Below, one piece after another: positions 49,301 to 56,680 of a DNA stretch of 64,000 nt. A model generated the notes under the pieces. It worked only from the letters and a program-made list of their open reading frames with translations. It made no database searches and had not been told where the DNA came from. Origin of the DNA: Oscillospiraceae bacterium (GTDB lineage: Bacteria; Bacillota; Clostridia; Oscillospirales; Acutalibacteraceae); NCBI GenBank assembly GCA_031261445.1, contig JAISJQ010000045.1, positions 18,316-82,315 of the forward strand. Reading direction: 5' to 3'. The position numbers and the translations under genes are program-made. Position 1 is the first letter of the stretch. Each line of letters starts with the position of its first letter.

Positions 49301-51119
49301 AATCACCGTGGAAGGCGACATGACCTTCACGGCCGTGTATGCACGCCAGAGCTACCAAGCCACGCTTTCGTGGACGGACGGCAAGACGGAAAACACCAAA
49401 ACGTTTGCCATCCCCTATAACACCTCGATCGATACCTTCATCGAAAACAGCGGCTTTGTTTGGCTGTGGTACAAAACGGACAGCAACAAGGTGACCAACA
49501 ATCTCCCGGACTACAACAAGGCCGCCGCCAACAACCGCGCCAAGGTGACGGGCAACTCCATCGATGGTTGGGAAGAGCAACTACCCAACGGGACGGACAA
49601 TGATTACCAGAGCTTCGGGACGATGGGGCACGGCAAGGTGACGTTTAAGGCGAAGATTAGCCCGCAGGCGTTTAACGCCGTGTTCAAACGCTTTGACGAC
49701 ATCAGCGGCGCGTGGGTGGACGTGGCCACCGTGCAGAACGTGACCTATGGCACGAACATTTCCGTGCCCGACAAGAGCAAAATTGTCGGCGCGGCGGACG
49801 CAGCGTACTTTGACGGCTGGAGCAAGAGCGACGCGCTCGCGGGCGCACTCATCCCCGGCAGCAAGACCGCCACCACCCTGCCCATGGACGCGGAGGGCGT
49901 GACGTACTACGCGCGGCTCTCTTTCCCGGTGAAGTATTACACCGTCTTCAACAACGCCGAAACGCTGCTGAAGGAATCCCTCGTGCCCCAGCGCACGAGC
50001 ATTGTGCACCCCACCGCACCGGCGAAAGAGGGCTACCACTTCGGCGCGTGGGATCAGCCCGACCGCAAAATTATGCCCGCGCAGTCCCTGCGCTTCACGG
50101 GCGCGTACCTCATCAACCAGTTCACCATCGCCTTCAAATACAAGGATCTGGCCGGCAATTGGGTCACGAGCGGGGCATCGCCCTATAAATCCTTCGAGAC
50201 CATCCGCCCCGGCACGGGCGTGCCCACCACGCCGGACACCAACACCGAGAAGTTCACCGGCTGGAGCGGCAACATCGTTCCCGGCAGCACCAAAGCGGTC
50301 GGCGCTGAGGGAGCCAACCTCCTCTACACCGCCCAGTATCGCAAGGCAGAGCTGCAGAAAATTGAGGCCACGCTCGGCCCAGATGACGACTACACCATCA
50401 GTCAAGGGCGTTCGTTTGACTTGGTTGATCGCGGACTCATAGTCACAGCCACCTACGACAACGGAGGCTTAAAGACGGAAAAGATCGTTGTAACCCCACC
50501 AATGATCAACAATGGCACAGTGTCCTACACGCCAAAATCCTTTGATAAAACGGGCGACAACCAGTATATAACCGTCACGTATAAATCTGCCGCAGGAGAG
50601 ACGGCTAGTGCGAAAATTAAGGTGTGGATTACACCTCGGCGCGTTGCCAGCATAAAGATTGCGCAGAAACCCACGAAGACTACCTACATCAAGGGCGAAA
50701 AGCTTGACTTGACTGGCGGTCTGCTGGAAATCAACTACAACAACGGCACGCGCACCACCAACACCCCGCTGACGCTCAAAACGGCAACGGAAAGCGTTGT
50801 GGTGGCAAATTTCTCGTCCAGCACCTTAGGTAAGCGCACGCTGACCGTGACCTATACAAACGAGAGCGCCACGCCCTATACCACCAGCTTTGACGTGACG
50901 GTGATTGAAAAAGCCGCCGACTGGCTCAAGGGCGACGTGAACAACGACAAGAAAGTCAACTCGCTCGACATCCTGCTGGTCAAGCGGCACATTCTGGAGA
51001 TTTCGGCGTTGAAGAACCAGGCGTTCAAGGCGGGCGATGTCAACGGCGACGGCAAAATCAATTCGCTGGATCTGATGAAAATCCTCCGCCACGTGCTGGA
51101 AATCGAAAGACTGAAGTAA
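46368..51119 (+). CDS. Giant surface protein: InlB-type B-repeats, Big_3 domains and C-terminal dockerin
   Basis: A 1583-residue extracellular protein. It has an N-terminal membrane segment (about residues 11-30), then a Ser/Ala/Pro/Glu linker of SAPTVPDS-like repeats (about 50-120). Many Listeria-Bacteroides (InlB B-repeat/Flg_new) modules follow, of the GYTFTGWKDD type. These include two long, nearly matching units containing TGYSFTHWATEQD (about 229 residues apart). Two Ig-like Big_3 domains follow (KPTKTTYIKGEKLDLTGG). The end is a type I dockerin with two calcium loops, DVNNDKKVNSLDILLVKRHI and DVNGDGKINSLDLMKILRHV. The dockerin implies docking to a cohesin. No catalytic domain is seen. 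The start is GTG at 46368. Confidence 0.88.
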   Translation: MNNRTKKSANGLLAVGICLLALVLAGVLIVHMPGSAHTRFAQILGYAQGEEEETLDSGAGETSAPDGETSAPESSAPTVPDSSAPSEPESSEPTVPESSAPTTPETSAPTAPPTEPVQPVTLTFTLGEALPPHSFAGLPGEPVDTATLPAVGDILGENGNRWRLDAWASELPTVYPEESSTIAAELTQVAHITLLDADNTEFFAAYVPVAEELDPDLTALLATAPESATLVWTQGDTLLASLLPYTVTADDATFTAAWQADYTVRFVTQAAPNIPAKEVKTVTGTGRIGEIFTRAEILAQISDKPEITGFTLDETGADFTLPSAAEERKVSFSLTRNYYDLVYQNYDGEELERVAVQFGFPVPAATATPTRTGYSFTHWATEQDADTAPCPDACTDVTFGEGYTMGAEELTLWAHFDPRSDTAYSIALVGESLTAGVYDVPLQTLTRNDGVSDALKTYDEDWLSEVAAFPGFLLQGVETDELPIAADGSTVFTVRFKRLHFLFQYVALDTNGGEVFLVDESVPFGAVPPTAPETTERPKGHRFVAWPDAPATMPADFVKLVANYTPDSYVVTYKNADGTDFDTASVTFGEAIPAPTNGTPVRTGYSFTHWATEQDNDTAPCPDECTDVTFGESYTLTEEGLTLWAHFDPRADIGYKVVLVGEKIAVGEYDYATPLLTLTRDDGTADAVKAYDAAWLDAVDAFPGYRYGGAELAEQTIAPDGSSVFYVRFARLNYALTLVQEGDAQKGQEYSVRWGTPLSSFLADYIAAAADKTNAQCYILGHGFDRWLDSEGAAYDASAKTMPIGGLTLQAAYKALPWNAKFTHLNRTAYANAETTLTATVSTVFGEPITPPTPRRYGYTFTGWKDDTTGTLYQPDALVMDTEGRSFTAQWSVNKYSATFEYQDNDGTIIVTKENIAFDSNIDYTSGKTYYFPVIDQTSVDSNGLENGRVKDGYALTGWTWTDPTGAVRTELPTARPKITVEGDMTFTAVYARQSYQATLSWTDGKTENTKTFAIPYNTSIDTFIENSGFVWLWYKTDSNKVTNNLPDYNKAAANNRAKVTGNSIDGWEEQLPNGTDNDYQSFGTMGHGKVTFKAKISPQAFNAVFKRFDDISGAWVDVATVQNVTYGTNISVPDKSKIVGAADAAYFDGWSKSDALAGALIPGSKTATTLPMDAEGVTYYARLSFPVKYYTVFNNAETLLKESLVPQRTSIVHPTAPAKEGYHFGAWDQPDRKIMPAQSLRFTGAYLINQFTIAFKYKDLAGNWVTSGASPYKSFETIRPGTGVPTTPDTNTEKFTGWSGNIVPGSTKAVGAEGANLLYTAQYRKAELQKIEATLGPDDDYTISQGRSFDLVDRGLIVTATYDNGGLKTEKIVVTPPMINNGTVSYTPKSFDKTGDNQYITVTYKSAAGETASAKIKVWITPRRVASIKIAQKPTKTTYIKGEKLDLTGGLLEINYNNGTRTTNTPLTLKTATESVVVANFSSSTLGKRTLTVTYTNESATPYTTSFDVTVIEKAADWLKGDVNNDKKVNSLDILLVKRHILEISALKNQAFKAGDVNGDGKINSLDLMKILRHVLEIERLK

Positions 51120-51121
51120 AT

Positions 51122-51202
51122 TAATGAACAATGAACAATTTCCAAAATTCAGAGGGCAACGGACACAATGCGTCCGTTGCCCTCTACCATTGTTCATTGT
51201 TG
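51122..51202. terminator. Shared terminator hairpin framed by family C repeats
   Basis: Perfect 14-bp stem AGAGGGCAACGGAC (51151-51164) / GTCCGTTGCCCTCT (51172-51185), 7-base loop. It is framed by family C sequence in opposite orientation (AATGAACAATGAACAATT and ATTGTTCATTGTT). It sits between the convergent dockerin protein and ecfT genes. Confidence 0.7.
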
Positions 51203-51204
51203 CG

Positions 51205-51900
51205 CTAGCGCAACCCGAATCCGCGCAGTTCCGCCGAGATGGTTGCCACCTCGATTTTGCGCACGGAGGAGAGGAGCAGCGGCACGCACAGGGGCAGGAG
51301 CATCGCGATCTTTTTGAAGATGTTGCGGGTGTCAATCTCCACGCCACGGGCGGCCTGCGCCTCCATGATTTCCGCCATTTCCTCCACGAAAATCGGGATA
51401 AAGCGCATGGCAATCGCGAACGCAAAGGCGTATTTGAACGGCAGGTGCAGGTGCTTGTAGAGCGAATTGGCCAACTGCAGGGGTTTGGTGACGCGCAAAA
51501 TCAGGGCGAGCGGAATGGCCGAGGCCGTGATGCGCAGGGTCAGCGCCGCACCCAAATACAGGCCATCCCAGGTGACCGCCCAGTTTTCCGTCAGCTGCAG
51601 GAGCACCGCACCCGTCTGGACACTCAGCGCGTTGATGAGGAAGAGAATCGCGCAGGTTTTCAGCAGTCCCCAAATGCTACGCAACGTCCACTGAAACAGT
51701 CCGCAGGCTGCACCCAGCAGGAGCATCAGCACCAAAAGTGCGCCCAACACAGCCAGCAGCCACGCGCGGCTGAGTCCCGCAGAAACGAACCACTGCGCCT
51801 GCACTACAAAACAGCTGGCACTGAGCACCAACGCCAGAAACAGCTTGAGCGTGGGGTCGAGCTTGTGGAGAAAACTAGTCCCAGGATAGTAGGTCAGCAT
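51205..51900 (-). CDS. ecfT: ECF transporter transmembrane component
   Basis: A 231-residue EcfT protein. Five or so transmembrane segments are followed by the cytoplasmic coupling helices with the two characteristic Ala-Arg-Gly-type motifs, AQAARGVEID and SAELRGFGLR. It couples ATP hydrolysis by EcfA1/A2 to the substrate-binding S component. It overlaps ecfA2 by 26 bases. Last gene of the operon that begins with the Trp T-box, so its likely S partner is the protein encoded at 53407-54036. Confidence 0.92.
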   Translation of the reverse strand: MLTYYPGTSFLHKLDPTLKLFLALVLSASCFVVQAQWFVSAGLSRAWLLAVLGALLVLMLLLGAACGLFQWTLRSIWGLLKTCAILFLINALSVQTGAVLLQLTENWAVTWDGLYLGAALTLRITASAIPLALILRVTKPLQLANSLYKHLHLPFKYAFAFAIAMRFIPIFVEEMAEIMEAQAARGVEIDTRNIFKKIAMLLPLCVPLLLSSVRKIEVATISAELRGFGLR

Positions 51901-52564
51901 CGCGGATCTCTCCTTTCTCTAGCAGGATGCGGCGGTCGGCGTAGGCACGCGCGATGTCCATGTCGTGCGTGATGAGTAGGACGGCCGCGCCGTCTTGGCG
52001 GCGGCGGGTCTCCACGGCATCCATGAGCTGTTTCGCTTCGTTGTCGTCCAGCCCCACCGTGGGTTCGTCCAGCAGCATGAGTTTCGGTTCGCACGCCAGC
52101 ACGGAGGCGAGCGCCACCCGTTGCCGCTCGCCGCGCGAGAGCGTGAAGGGGTCGTCGTCCAGCGCGAAATTGGGGATGCGAAACTCCGCGTAGCTCTCCC
52201 GCGTGGGGATGCCGTGGAGCTTCATGCCAAACTCAATTTCCGCGCGGATGGTCTTGTTGAAGATCTGGCGGTCGGGATTCTGGAACAGAAAACCCACGTC
52301 TCTGGCGATGCGGGACGTGCGGACGGCTTGGGTGTCGTGCCCGCAAACGCTGACGCGGCCGCCGTCCGGCTTGAGGAGACCGTTGCACAGGCGCAGCAGC
52401 GTGGACTTCCCCGCGCCGTTCTCGCCCAGCAGGACCACGAATTCCCCCGGCGCAACGCTGAACGTCACGTCCCGCAGAATTTGGAACTGCCCAAAGGCTA
52501 GGGAGACGTGTTCAAAGCGCAGGATGTCGGTGTACTCTGGCGAACTTTCAGTTTTCTTGCGCAC
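51875..52564 (-). CDS. ecfA2: ECF transporter ATPase
   Basis: A 229-residue ABC ATPase. Walker A GENGAGKST, Q-loop FLFQNPDRQIFNKTI (the NPDxQ form typical of ECF ATPases), signature TLSRGERQRVALA, Walker B LMLLDEPTVGLD and H-loop LITHDMD are all present. It overlaps ecfA1 by 17 bases and ecfT by 26, so it is tightly coupled. It forms the energising heterodimer with EcfA1. Confidence 0.92.
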   Translation of the reverse strand: MRKKTESSPEYTDILRFEHVSLAFGQFQILRDVTFSVAPGEFVVLLGENGAGKSTLLRLCNGLLKPDGGRVSVCGHDTQAVRTSRIARDVGFLFQNPDRQIFNKTIRAEIEFGMKLHGIPTRESYAEFRIPNFALDDDPFTLSRGERQRVALASVLACEPKLMLLDEPTVGLDDNEAKQLMDAVETRRRQDGAAVLLITHDMDIARAYADRRILLEKGEIRDADLLSWD

Positions 52565-53225
52565 AGTGCCCGTCCTCCAATCGAATGATTTTCTCGCAGT
52601 ATTCCGTCAGCAGCTTCGTGTTTTTCTCGGCAACGACGATGGTGTAGCCCTGCCCGTTCAGGGCTTTGAGGGTCTCAAACACCTGCCGCTTGCTGGGGGG
52701 ATCAAGCTCCCCGGTGGGTTCGTCCAGCAGCAGCAGTTTGGGGCGCAGGGCGAGGATGGACGCGATGGCGACCTTGCGCTTTTGTCCGCCCGAGAGTTCG
52801 CGCAGGATGCGGTTTCGCAGGGGCACGATGCCGCAGGCCTCCAGCGCAAAGTACAGGCGCGGCTCGTATTCTTCCGCCGGGACGCCGAAGTTGTCCAGAC
52901 CAAAGCGCAGCTCGTCTTCCACTTCCACGGCCACAAACTGGCTTTCGGTGTCCTGCATCACCAAGCCCACCGTGCGGGCGAGTTCCACGGGCGGGGTATC
53001 CACGGTGTCGTGCCCGAAGACGCGGCACGCGCCATAGAAATCGCCGCGCAGATAGTGGGGCACAGCCCCGGCGATGGCATAGAGCAGAGTGCTCTTGCCC
53101 GTGCCGCCAGAGCCAGTCAAGCCCACAAACGCGCCTTCCGGGATGGCGAGCGTGAGGTCATGCAGGGCATCACGCGAAGCGTGTTCATAGCGAAAAGTGA
53201 CGTGCTGAAAATCGACTGCGTTCAT
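52548..53225 (-). CDS. ecfA1: ECF transporter ATPase
   Basis: A 225-residue ABC ATPase. Walker A GSGGTGKST, Q-loop VMQDTESQF, signature ELSGGQKRKVAIA, Walker B LLLLDEPTGELDP. The usual H-loop His is replaced: the segment after Walker B reads IVVAEKNTKLL where ITHD is expected. So this half may be catalytically degenerate, as in some asymmetric ATPase pairs. The start at 53225 follows AAGGATC; the open frame further upstream is repeat-derived. Confidence 0.9.
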   Translation of the reverse strand: MNAVDFQHVTFRYEHASRDALHDLTLAIPEGAFVGLTGSGGTGKSTLLYAIAGAVPHYLRGDFYGACRVFGHDTVDTPPVELARTVGLVMQDTESQFVAVEVEDELRFGLDNFGVPAEEYEPRLYFALEACGIVPLRNRILRELSGGQKRKVAIASILALRPKLLLLDEPTGELDPPSKRQVFETLKALNGQGYTIVVAEKNTKLLTEYCEKIIRLEDGHCAQEN

Positions 53226-53280
53226 GTTGATCCTTAAACTGTTGGATTTTTCGACTGTGTGGTTAACTGTATTGTTTATC

Positions 53281-53398
53281 TGTAGGGGCGGCAACCTGCC
53301 GCCCGCTAATCCCCGCAAACGTTGCGTTTCTCCAGCTGGGCAACCATACCTGCGGGGCAACCATACCCGCAGGGCACAGGCAAGGGTTGCCCCTACAT
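53281..53398. repeat. Family A repeat between the S component and ecfA1
   Basis: GTAGGGGCGGCAACCTGCCG ... CAAGGGTTGCCCCTACA; about 118 bases inserted inside the operon. Confidence 0.75.
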
Positions 53399-53406
53399 GC
53401 ACACCC

Positions 53407-54036
53407 TTATTTCTTCAGCACACGCTTGAGCGGCGGGTAGAGAATCGCCACAATGGCGGCGTTGAGGGCGGCGGTGATGAAGATGACGCTCATGAAGATA
53501 TAGATGTAGTTTTCGGGCATCTCTTTGAGTACGAGGTATTGCAGGCCGACAAAGGAGAAGCCGCTGGCCAGCGTGGCCAAGAACGTGCCGATGACGGGCT
53601 TGAGGAGGTAATCGCCCACGGTGGAAAGGGTGTTCTTTTGGGGCGCGGCGGCATCGTTCGCCGCAGCGATTTTGCGCCCAAGGGGGATGGCGACCAGCAG
53701 GCACATCACCAGTGCGCCGACGACTTCAGAGCCGAAATTGATGAAGGGCACGGCCGGCATAAACTGGTTGACCGCGCCAGCGAAGACGCCGATGATCAGT
53801 GCCTCAAAGAACTTGGGACGGATGAGCAAGACGACCAGGCAATACATGGCGATGACGAAGTTGGGTTTGATGAGGCCGCCCGTGGCGGAGGCGAGTAGCG
53901 CACTGATGGTCACTTTGAGCACTTGCCCAATGGAGATGAGGATGGCGGCGAGCAGCAGGTTGAACAGGCTCAGGCCGCCTGTTTTGGCGTTGGTGTTCAC
54001 TGTGCGCTTTTGCGCGTTGTTGGCGAGATTTTCCAT
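53407..54036 (-). CDS. ECF transporter S component, predicted tryptophan-specific
   Basis: A 209-residue integral membrane protein with about five to six hydrophobic segments (for example LLLAAILISIGQVLKVTI, FVIAMYCLVVLLI, VVGALVMCLLVAIPLG, YIFMSVIFITAALNAAIVAIL). It resembles the predicted tryptophan ECF S components (TrpP type). The Trp assignment rests mainly on context: it lies 29 bases after trpB2 and under the same Trp T-box, with its own ECF module downstream. The start at 54036 follows AAAGGA. Confidence 0.78.
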   Translation of the reverse strand: MENLANNAQKRTVNTNAKTGGLSLFNLLLAAILISIGQVLKVTISALLASATGGLIKPNFVIAMYCLVVLLIRPKFFEALIIGVFAGAVNQFMPAVPFINFGSEVVGALVMCLLVAIPLGRKIAAANDAAAPQKNTLSTVGDYLLKPVIGTFLATLASGFSFVGLQYLVLKEMPENYIYIFMSVIFITAALNAAIVAILYPPLKRVLKK

Positions 54037-54065
54037 GATGTTTTTCCTTTCTATTCTTGCAGAAG

Positions 54066-55421
54066 TTATAGCTTTGGCAACGAGGCAAAGCCGCGTGCCA
54101 GTGTTTCGTCGGTGGGGATGTTGTCGTGCATCGCGCCGCTCAGGTAGTCCTGATAGGCTGCCATGTCGAAGTAGCCAGTGCCAGAGAGACCAAAGAGGAT
54201 GGTCTTAGTTTCGCCGCTTTCTTTGCACGCGAGGGCTTCATCGATCGCCGCGCGGATGGCGTGGGCGGATTCCGGCGCGGGGAGTGTGCCCTCTGTGCGG
54301 GCGAAGAGCACGGCGGCATCAAACACGGCGCGTTGCGGCACTGCGCGGGCTTCAAGAATGCCGTCTTCGTAGAGCTGGGAGAGAGCCGTGTTCATGCCGT
54401 GGTAGCGCAAGCCGCCCGCATGGTTGGCATCGGGCTTAAAGCCGCTGCCGAGGGTGTACATCTTGATGAGGGGCGTGGTCTTGGCAACATCACCAAAGTC
54501 GTAGGCGAACGTTCCGCGCGTGAGGCTGGGGCAACTGGCGGGCTCTACCGCCAAGATGCGCGGGGACGCTTTGCCCTTGATTTTGTCTTCCGCATAGGTG
54601 ACGATCAAGCCGCCCAGATTCGAGCCGCCGCCTGCGCAACCGATGACGATATCCGGGTATTCCTCTAGGCTATCCATGGCGGCACGCGCTTCCAGACCGA
54701 TGACGCTCTGGTGTAGTAGCACGTGTTGCAGCACAGAGCCCAGAACATAGCGGCAATTCTCGCGTCCGGCCGCCACTTCCAGTGCCTCAGAGATTGCGTT
54801 GCCCAGTGAGCCTTTGCTGTCTGGGTTCTCCGCCAAGGCGTTCCGCCCGGCTTGCGTGGTGTTGGAGGGCGAGGGCGTGACGGACGCGCCGTAGGTTTCC
54901 ATCACGGCCTTGCGGTAGGGCTTCTGCGCACTGGAGATTTTGACCATGTACACGTCCAGAGCTATGCCATAGAACGCGCAGGCCATGCTCAGGGCTGTGC
55001 CCCATTGCCCAGCACCCGTCTCTGTGGTCAGGCTGGTCAAACCCTGCTGTTTGGCGTAGTAGGCTTGGGGCACGGCGGAATTGAGCTTGTGCGAGCCGGA
55101 GGTATTCGTGCCCTCAAATTTATAGTAGATCCGCGCGGGGGTGTCGAGCGCTTTTTCCAGCGCATAGGCGCGTACCAGCGGCGAGGGGCGAATCATGCGG
55201 TAGAAGTCGAGCACTTCACCGGGGATGGAGATGAACTTCTCGTCGCTCAGCTCTTGCTTTGCCAGCTCTTCAACGAAGACTTGAGAGAGCAAGTCGAGCG
55301 TGACAGGCGCGTGCGTGCCTGGGTGGAGGATGGGCGGCGCGTGCGGGACTAGATGCCGCAGGTTCATCCATGCCGTGGGCAGTTGTGCTTCGCTCAGATA
55401 CGTTTTGTACGGAATTTTCAT
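54066..55421 (-). CDS. TrpB2-type tryptophan synthase beta chain
   Basis: A 451-residue PLP enzyme of the TrpB2 subgroup, longer than TrpB1 and usually independent of TrpA, joining indole and L-serine to make tryptophan. The PLP Lys lies in NTSGSHKLNSAVPQAYYAK; TTETGAGQWGTALSMAC, CAGGGSNLGGLI and the C-terminal FGLSGTGYFDM are further marks. No trpA lies in the window, so it probably works on scavenged indole (inference). The start at 55421 follows AGGAGTG. It is the first gene after the T-box leader. Confidence 0.92.
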   Translation of the reverse strand: MKIPYKTYLSEAQLPTAWMNLRHLVPHAPPILHPGTHAPVTLDLLSQVFVEELAKQELSDEKFISIPGEVLDFYRMIRPSPLVRAYALEKALDTPARIYYKFEGTNTSGSHKLNSAVPQAYYAKQQGLTSLTTETGAGQWGTALSMACAFYGIALDVYMVKISSAQKPYRKAVMETYGASVTPSPSNTTQAGRNALAENPDSKGSLGNAISEALEVAAGRENCRYVLGSVLQHVLLHQSVIGLEARAAMDSLEEYPDIVIGCAGGGSNLGGLIVTYAEDKIKGKASPRILAVEPASCPSLTRGTFAYDFGDVAKTTPLIKMYTLGSGFKPDANHAGGLRYHGMNTALSQLYEDGILEARAVPQRAVFDAAVLFARTEGTLPAPESAHAIRAAIDEALACKESGETKTILFGLSGTGYFDMAAYQDYLSGAMHDNIPTDETLARGFASLPKL

Positions 55422-55474
55422 GAACGGTCACTCCTATTTTCTATAGTGTGCCGCAGGGATACATCTAGAATAAC

Positions 55475-55757
55475 AAAAACCCGTCCCGCAAGTCTAGAAC
55501 TTGCTGGGACAGGTGCAATTGCAATCCTGTTGTGCCACCCACCGATGTTAAACATCGCAGTGTACTTCCGCATACCGGCATATGCGCCCGTTGTTTTACG
55601 GATCGGGATTCCGTCGGGTATTACTAAATGCCTTGCGGCATCGTTCCCCCCGCCCTCGGCAGTCCATTCACCGTTTGTTCGCTTGTGCCGCATTCCCACT
55701 ATCGGCGGCTCTCTTGGACGCGCTACAAAGGCTACTACTCTGCTTCATCGGTTTATG
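55475..55757 (-). promoter_or_regulatory. Tryptophan T-box riboswitch leader with terminator
   Basis: Transcribed leftwards from a promoter at 55789-55761 (TTGACA, 17, TATACT). It has the T-box layout: GCAGAGTAGTAGCC start, AAGAGAGCCG purine-rich motif, candidate specifier TGG (Trp) in GAATGGACTG, and T-box bulge GGGTGGCAC (55540-55532). TGGC in that bulge pairs with the ACCA-side GCCA end of a tRNA with discriminator G, as in tRNA-Trp. The terminator stem at 55513-55480 is followed by TTTTTGTT. Uncharged tRNA-Trp should open it. Confidence 0.88.
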
Positions 55758-55760
55758 CAT

Positions 55761-55789
55761 AGTATAGCGACTTCGCGCGGGTTTGTCAA
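55761..55789 (-). promoter_or_regulatory. Promoter of the trpB2-ECF operon
   Basis: Minus strand TTGACA (55789-55784), 17-base spacer, TATACT (55766-55761). Confidence 0.8.
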
Positions 55790-55841
55790 GGGGTTTGCGT
55801 GTGGAAATGTGTCACTACACGCGCGTGATTTGCGTCTTTGC

Positions 55842-55870
55842 TTGACAAATACGCATTAAAGGCGTATAAT
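55842..55870 (+). promoter_or_regulatory. Promoter of the first HicAB operon
   Basis: TTGACA 55842-55847, 17-base spacer, TATAAT 55865-55870. Confidence 0.8.
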
Positions 55871-55889
55871 ATCTCAAAAGGGGGGCAAC

Positions 55890-56063
55890 ATGAAGCGAAC
55901 GGATTTGGTAAAACTACTGGAAAAGAACGGTTGGTGGATACGCCGGGAGGGCGGAAACCACACCATTTTTACAGACGGCATAAACATTGAACCAATTTCA
56001 CACACGCGCGAAATCCCCGAACCTGTGGCGAAGAAAATTATTAAGCGCAGAGGACTAAAATAG
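55890..56063 (+). CDS. hicA: HicA-type mRNA interferase toxin
   Basis: A 57-residue toxin with the double-stranded-RNA-binding-like HicA fold: KRTDLVKLLEKNGWWIRREGGNHTIF (shown in part) with the catalytic-type His in GGNHTIF, and the C-terminal IPEPVAKKIIKRRGL. It cleaves mRNA when free of HicB. The ATG at 55890 follows GGGGGG. The hicB-type antitoxin starts 37 bases downstream. Confidence 0.9.
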   Translation: MKRTDLVKLLEKNGWWIRREGGNHTIFTDGINIEPISHTREIPEPVAKKIIKRRGLK

Positions 56064-56100
56064 CCCTCTGCTGCGCGACACAAAATACAAGGAGAACACC

Positions 56101-56499
56101 ATGAAACGAGCATACCCTGTTATTTTTACGCCGCTGGCCAAAGAGGGCGGCTATATGGTCACATTGCCGGACTTTGACGGTACGAACACGCACGGGAACA
56201 CAATGCCCGAAGCCATCGAAATGGCACGGGACGCCATGGGCATCATGGGCTTGTGCTTTGAGGACGAGGGAAAGGCATTGCCGACACCATCGCCGCTCGA
56301 CAAAATCAAAACAGAAACAGAAGAAATCCTGTCGTTCGTGGACGTGGATTTTGCCGAATATCGCCGCCGAAACGAGCTACGCACGGTCAAAAAGAACTGT
56401 ACCTTGCCCAGCTGGTTAAACACCGAAGCCGAGCGTGCGCATGTGAATTTCTCTGCCGTGTTGCAAAATGCGCTCAAACAGGAACTGCATTTGGCTTAG
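56101..56499 (+). CDS. hicB: HicB-family antitoxin
   Basis: A 132-residue antitoxin. The N-terminal HicB domain (YPVIFTPLAKEGGYMVTLPDFDGTNTHGNTMPEAIEMARDAM, shown in part) is a partly degenerate RNase H-like fold. The C-terminal part (PSWLNTEAERAHVNFSAVLQNALK) is a ribbon-helix-helix/HTH DNA-binding segment. It neutralises HicA and probably represses the shared promoter. AAGGAG precedes the ATG. Confidence 0.92.
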   Translation: MKRAYPVIFTPLAKEGGYMVTLPDFDGTNTHGNTMPEAIEMARDAMGIMGLCFEDEGKALPTPSPLDKIKTETEEILSFVDVDFAEYRRRNELRTVKKNCTLPSWLNTEAERAHVNFSAVLQNALKQELHLA

Positions 56500-56501
56500 C
56501 A

Positions 56502-56680
56502 GAAGACAGAAGTCAGAGGACAGAGGGCAGAATTGCGCCCGAAAATCTGTCTTCTGCCTACTCAGTAGGGGCACACGCCCCCGTGCGCCCGCTGTACAGA
56601 AGACAGAAATCAGAAGAGAGAGGACAGAATTGCGCCCGAAAATCTGTCTTCTGTCCTCTGACGTCTGCCCTCTGAATTCA
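56502..56680. repeat. Repeat cluster: B, B, A fragment, B, B
   Basis: Two tandem family B inverted pairs, each holding the same inner GAATTGCGCCCGAAAATCTG segment. Between them lies a family A fragment (GTAGGGGCACACGCCC, about 56567). The near-identical 30-base inner parts suggest a recent duplication. Confidence 0.8.

Noticed and set aside
53224..53898. 224-codon plus-strand ORF over the S-component gene
   Set aside because: Begins in a family A repeat and runs antisense to a membrane protein gene.
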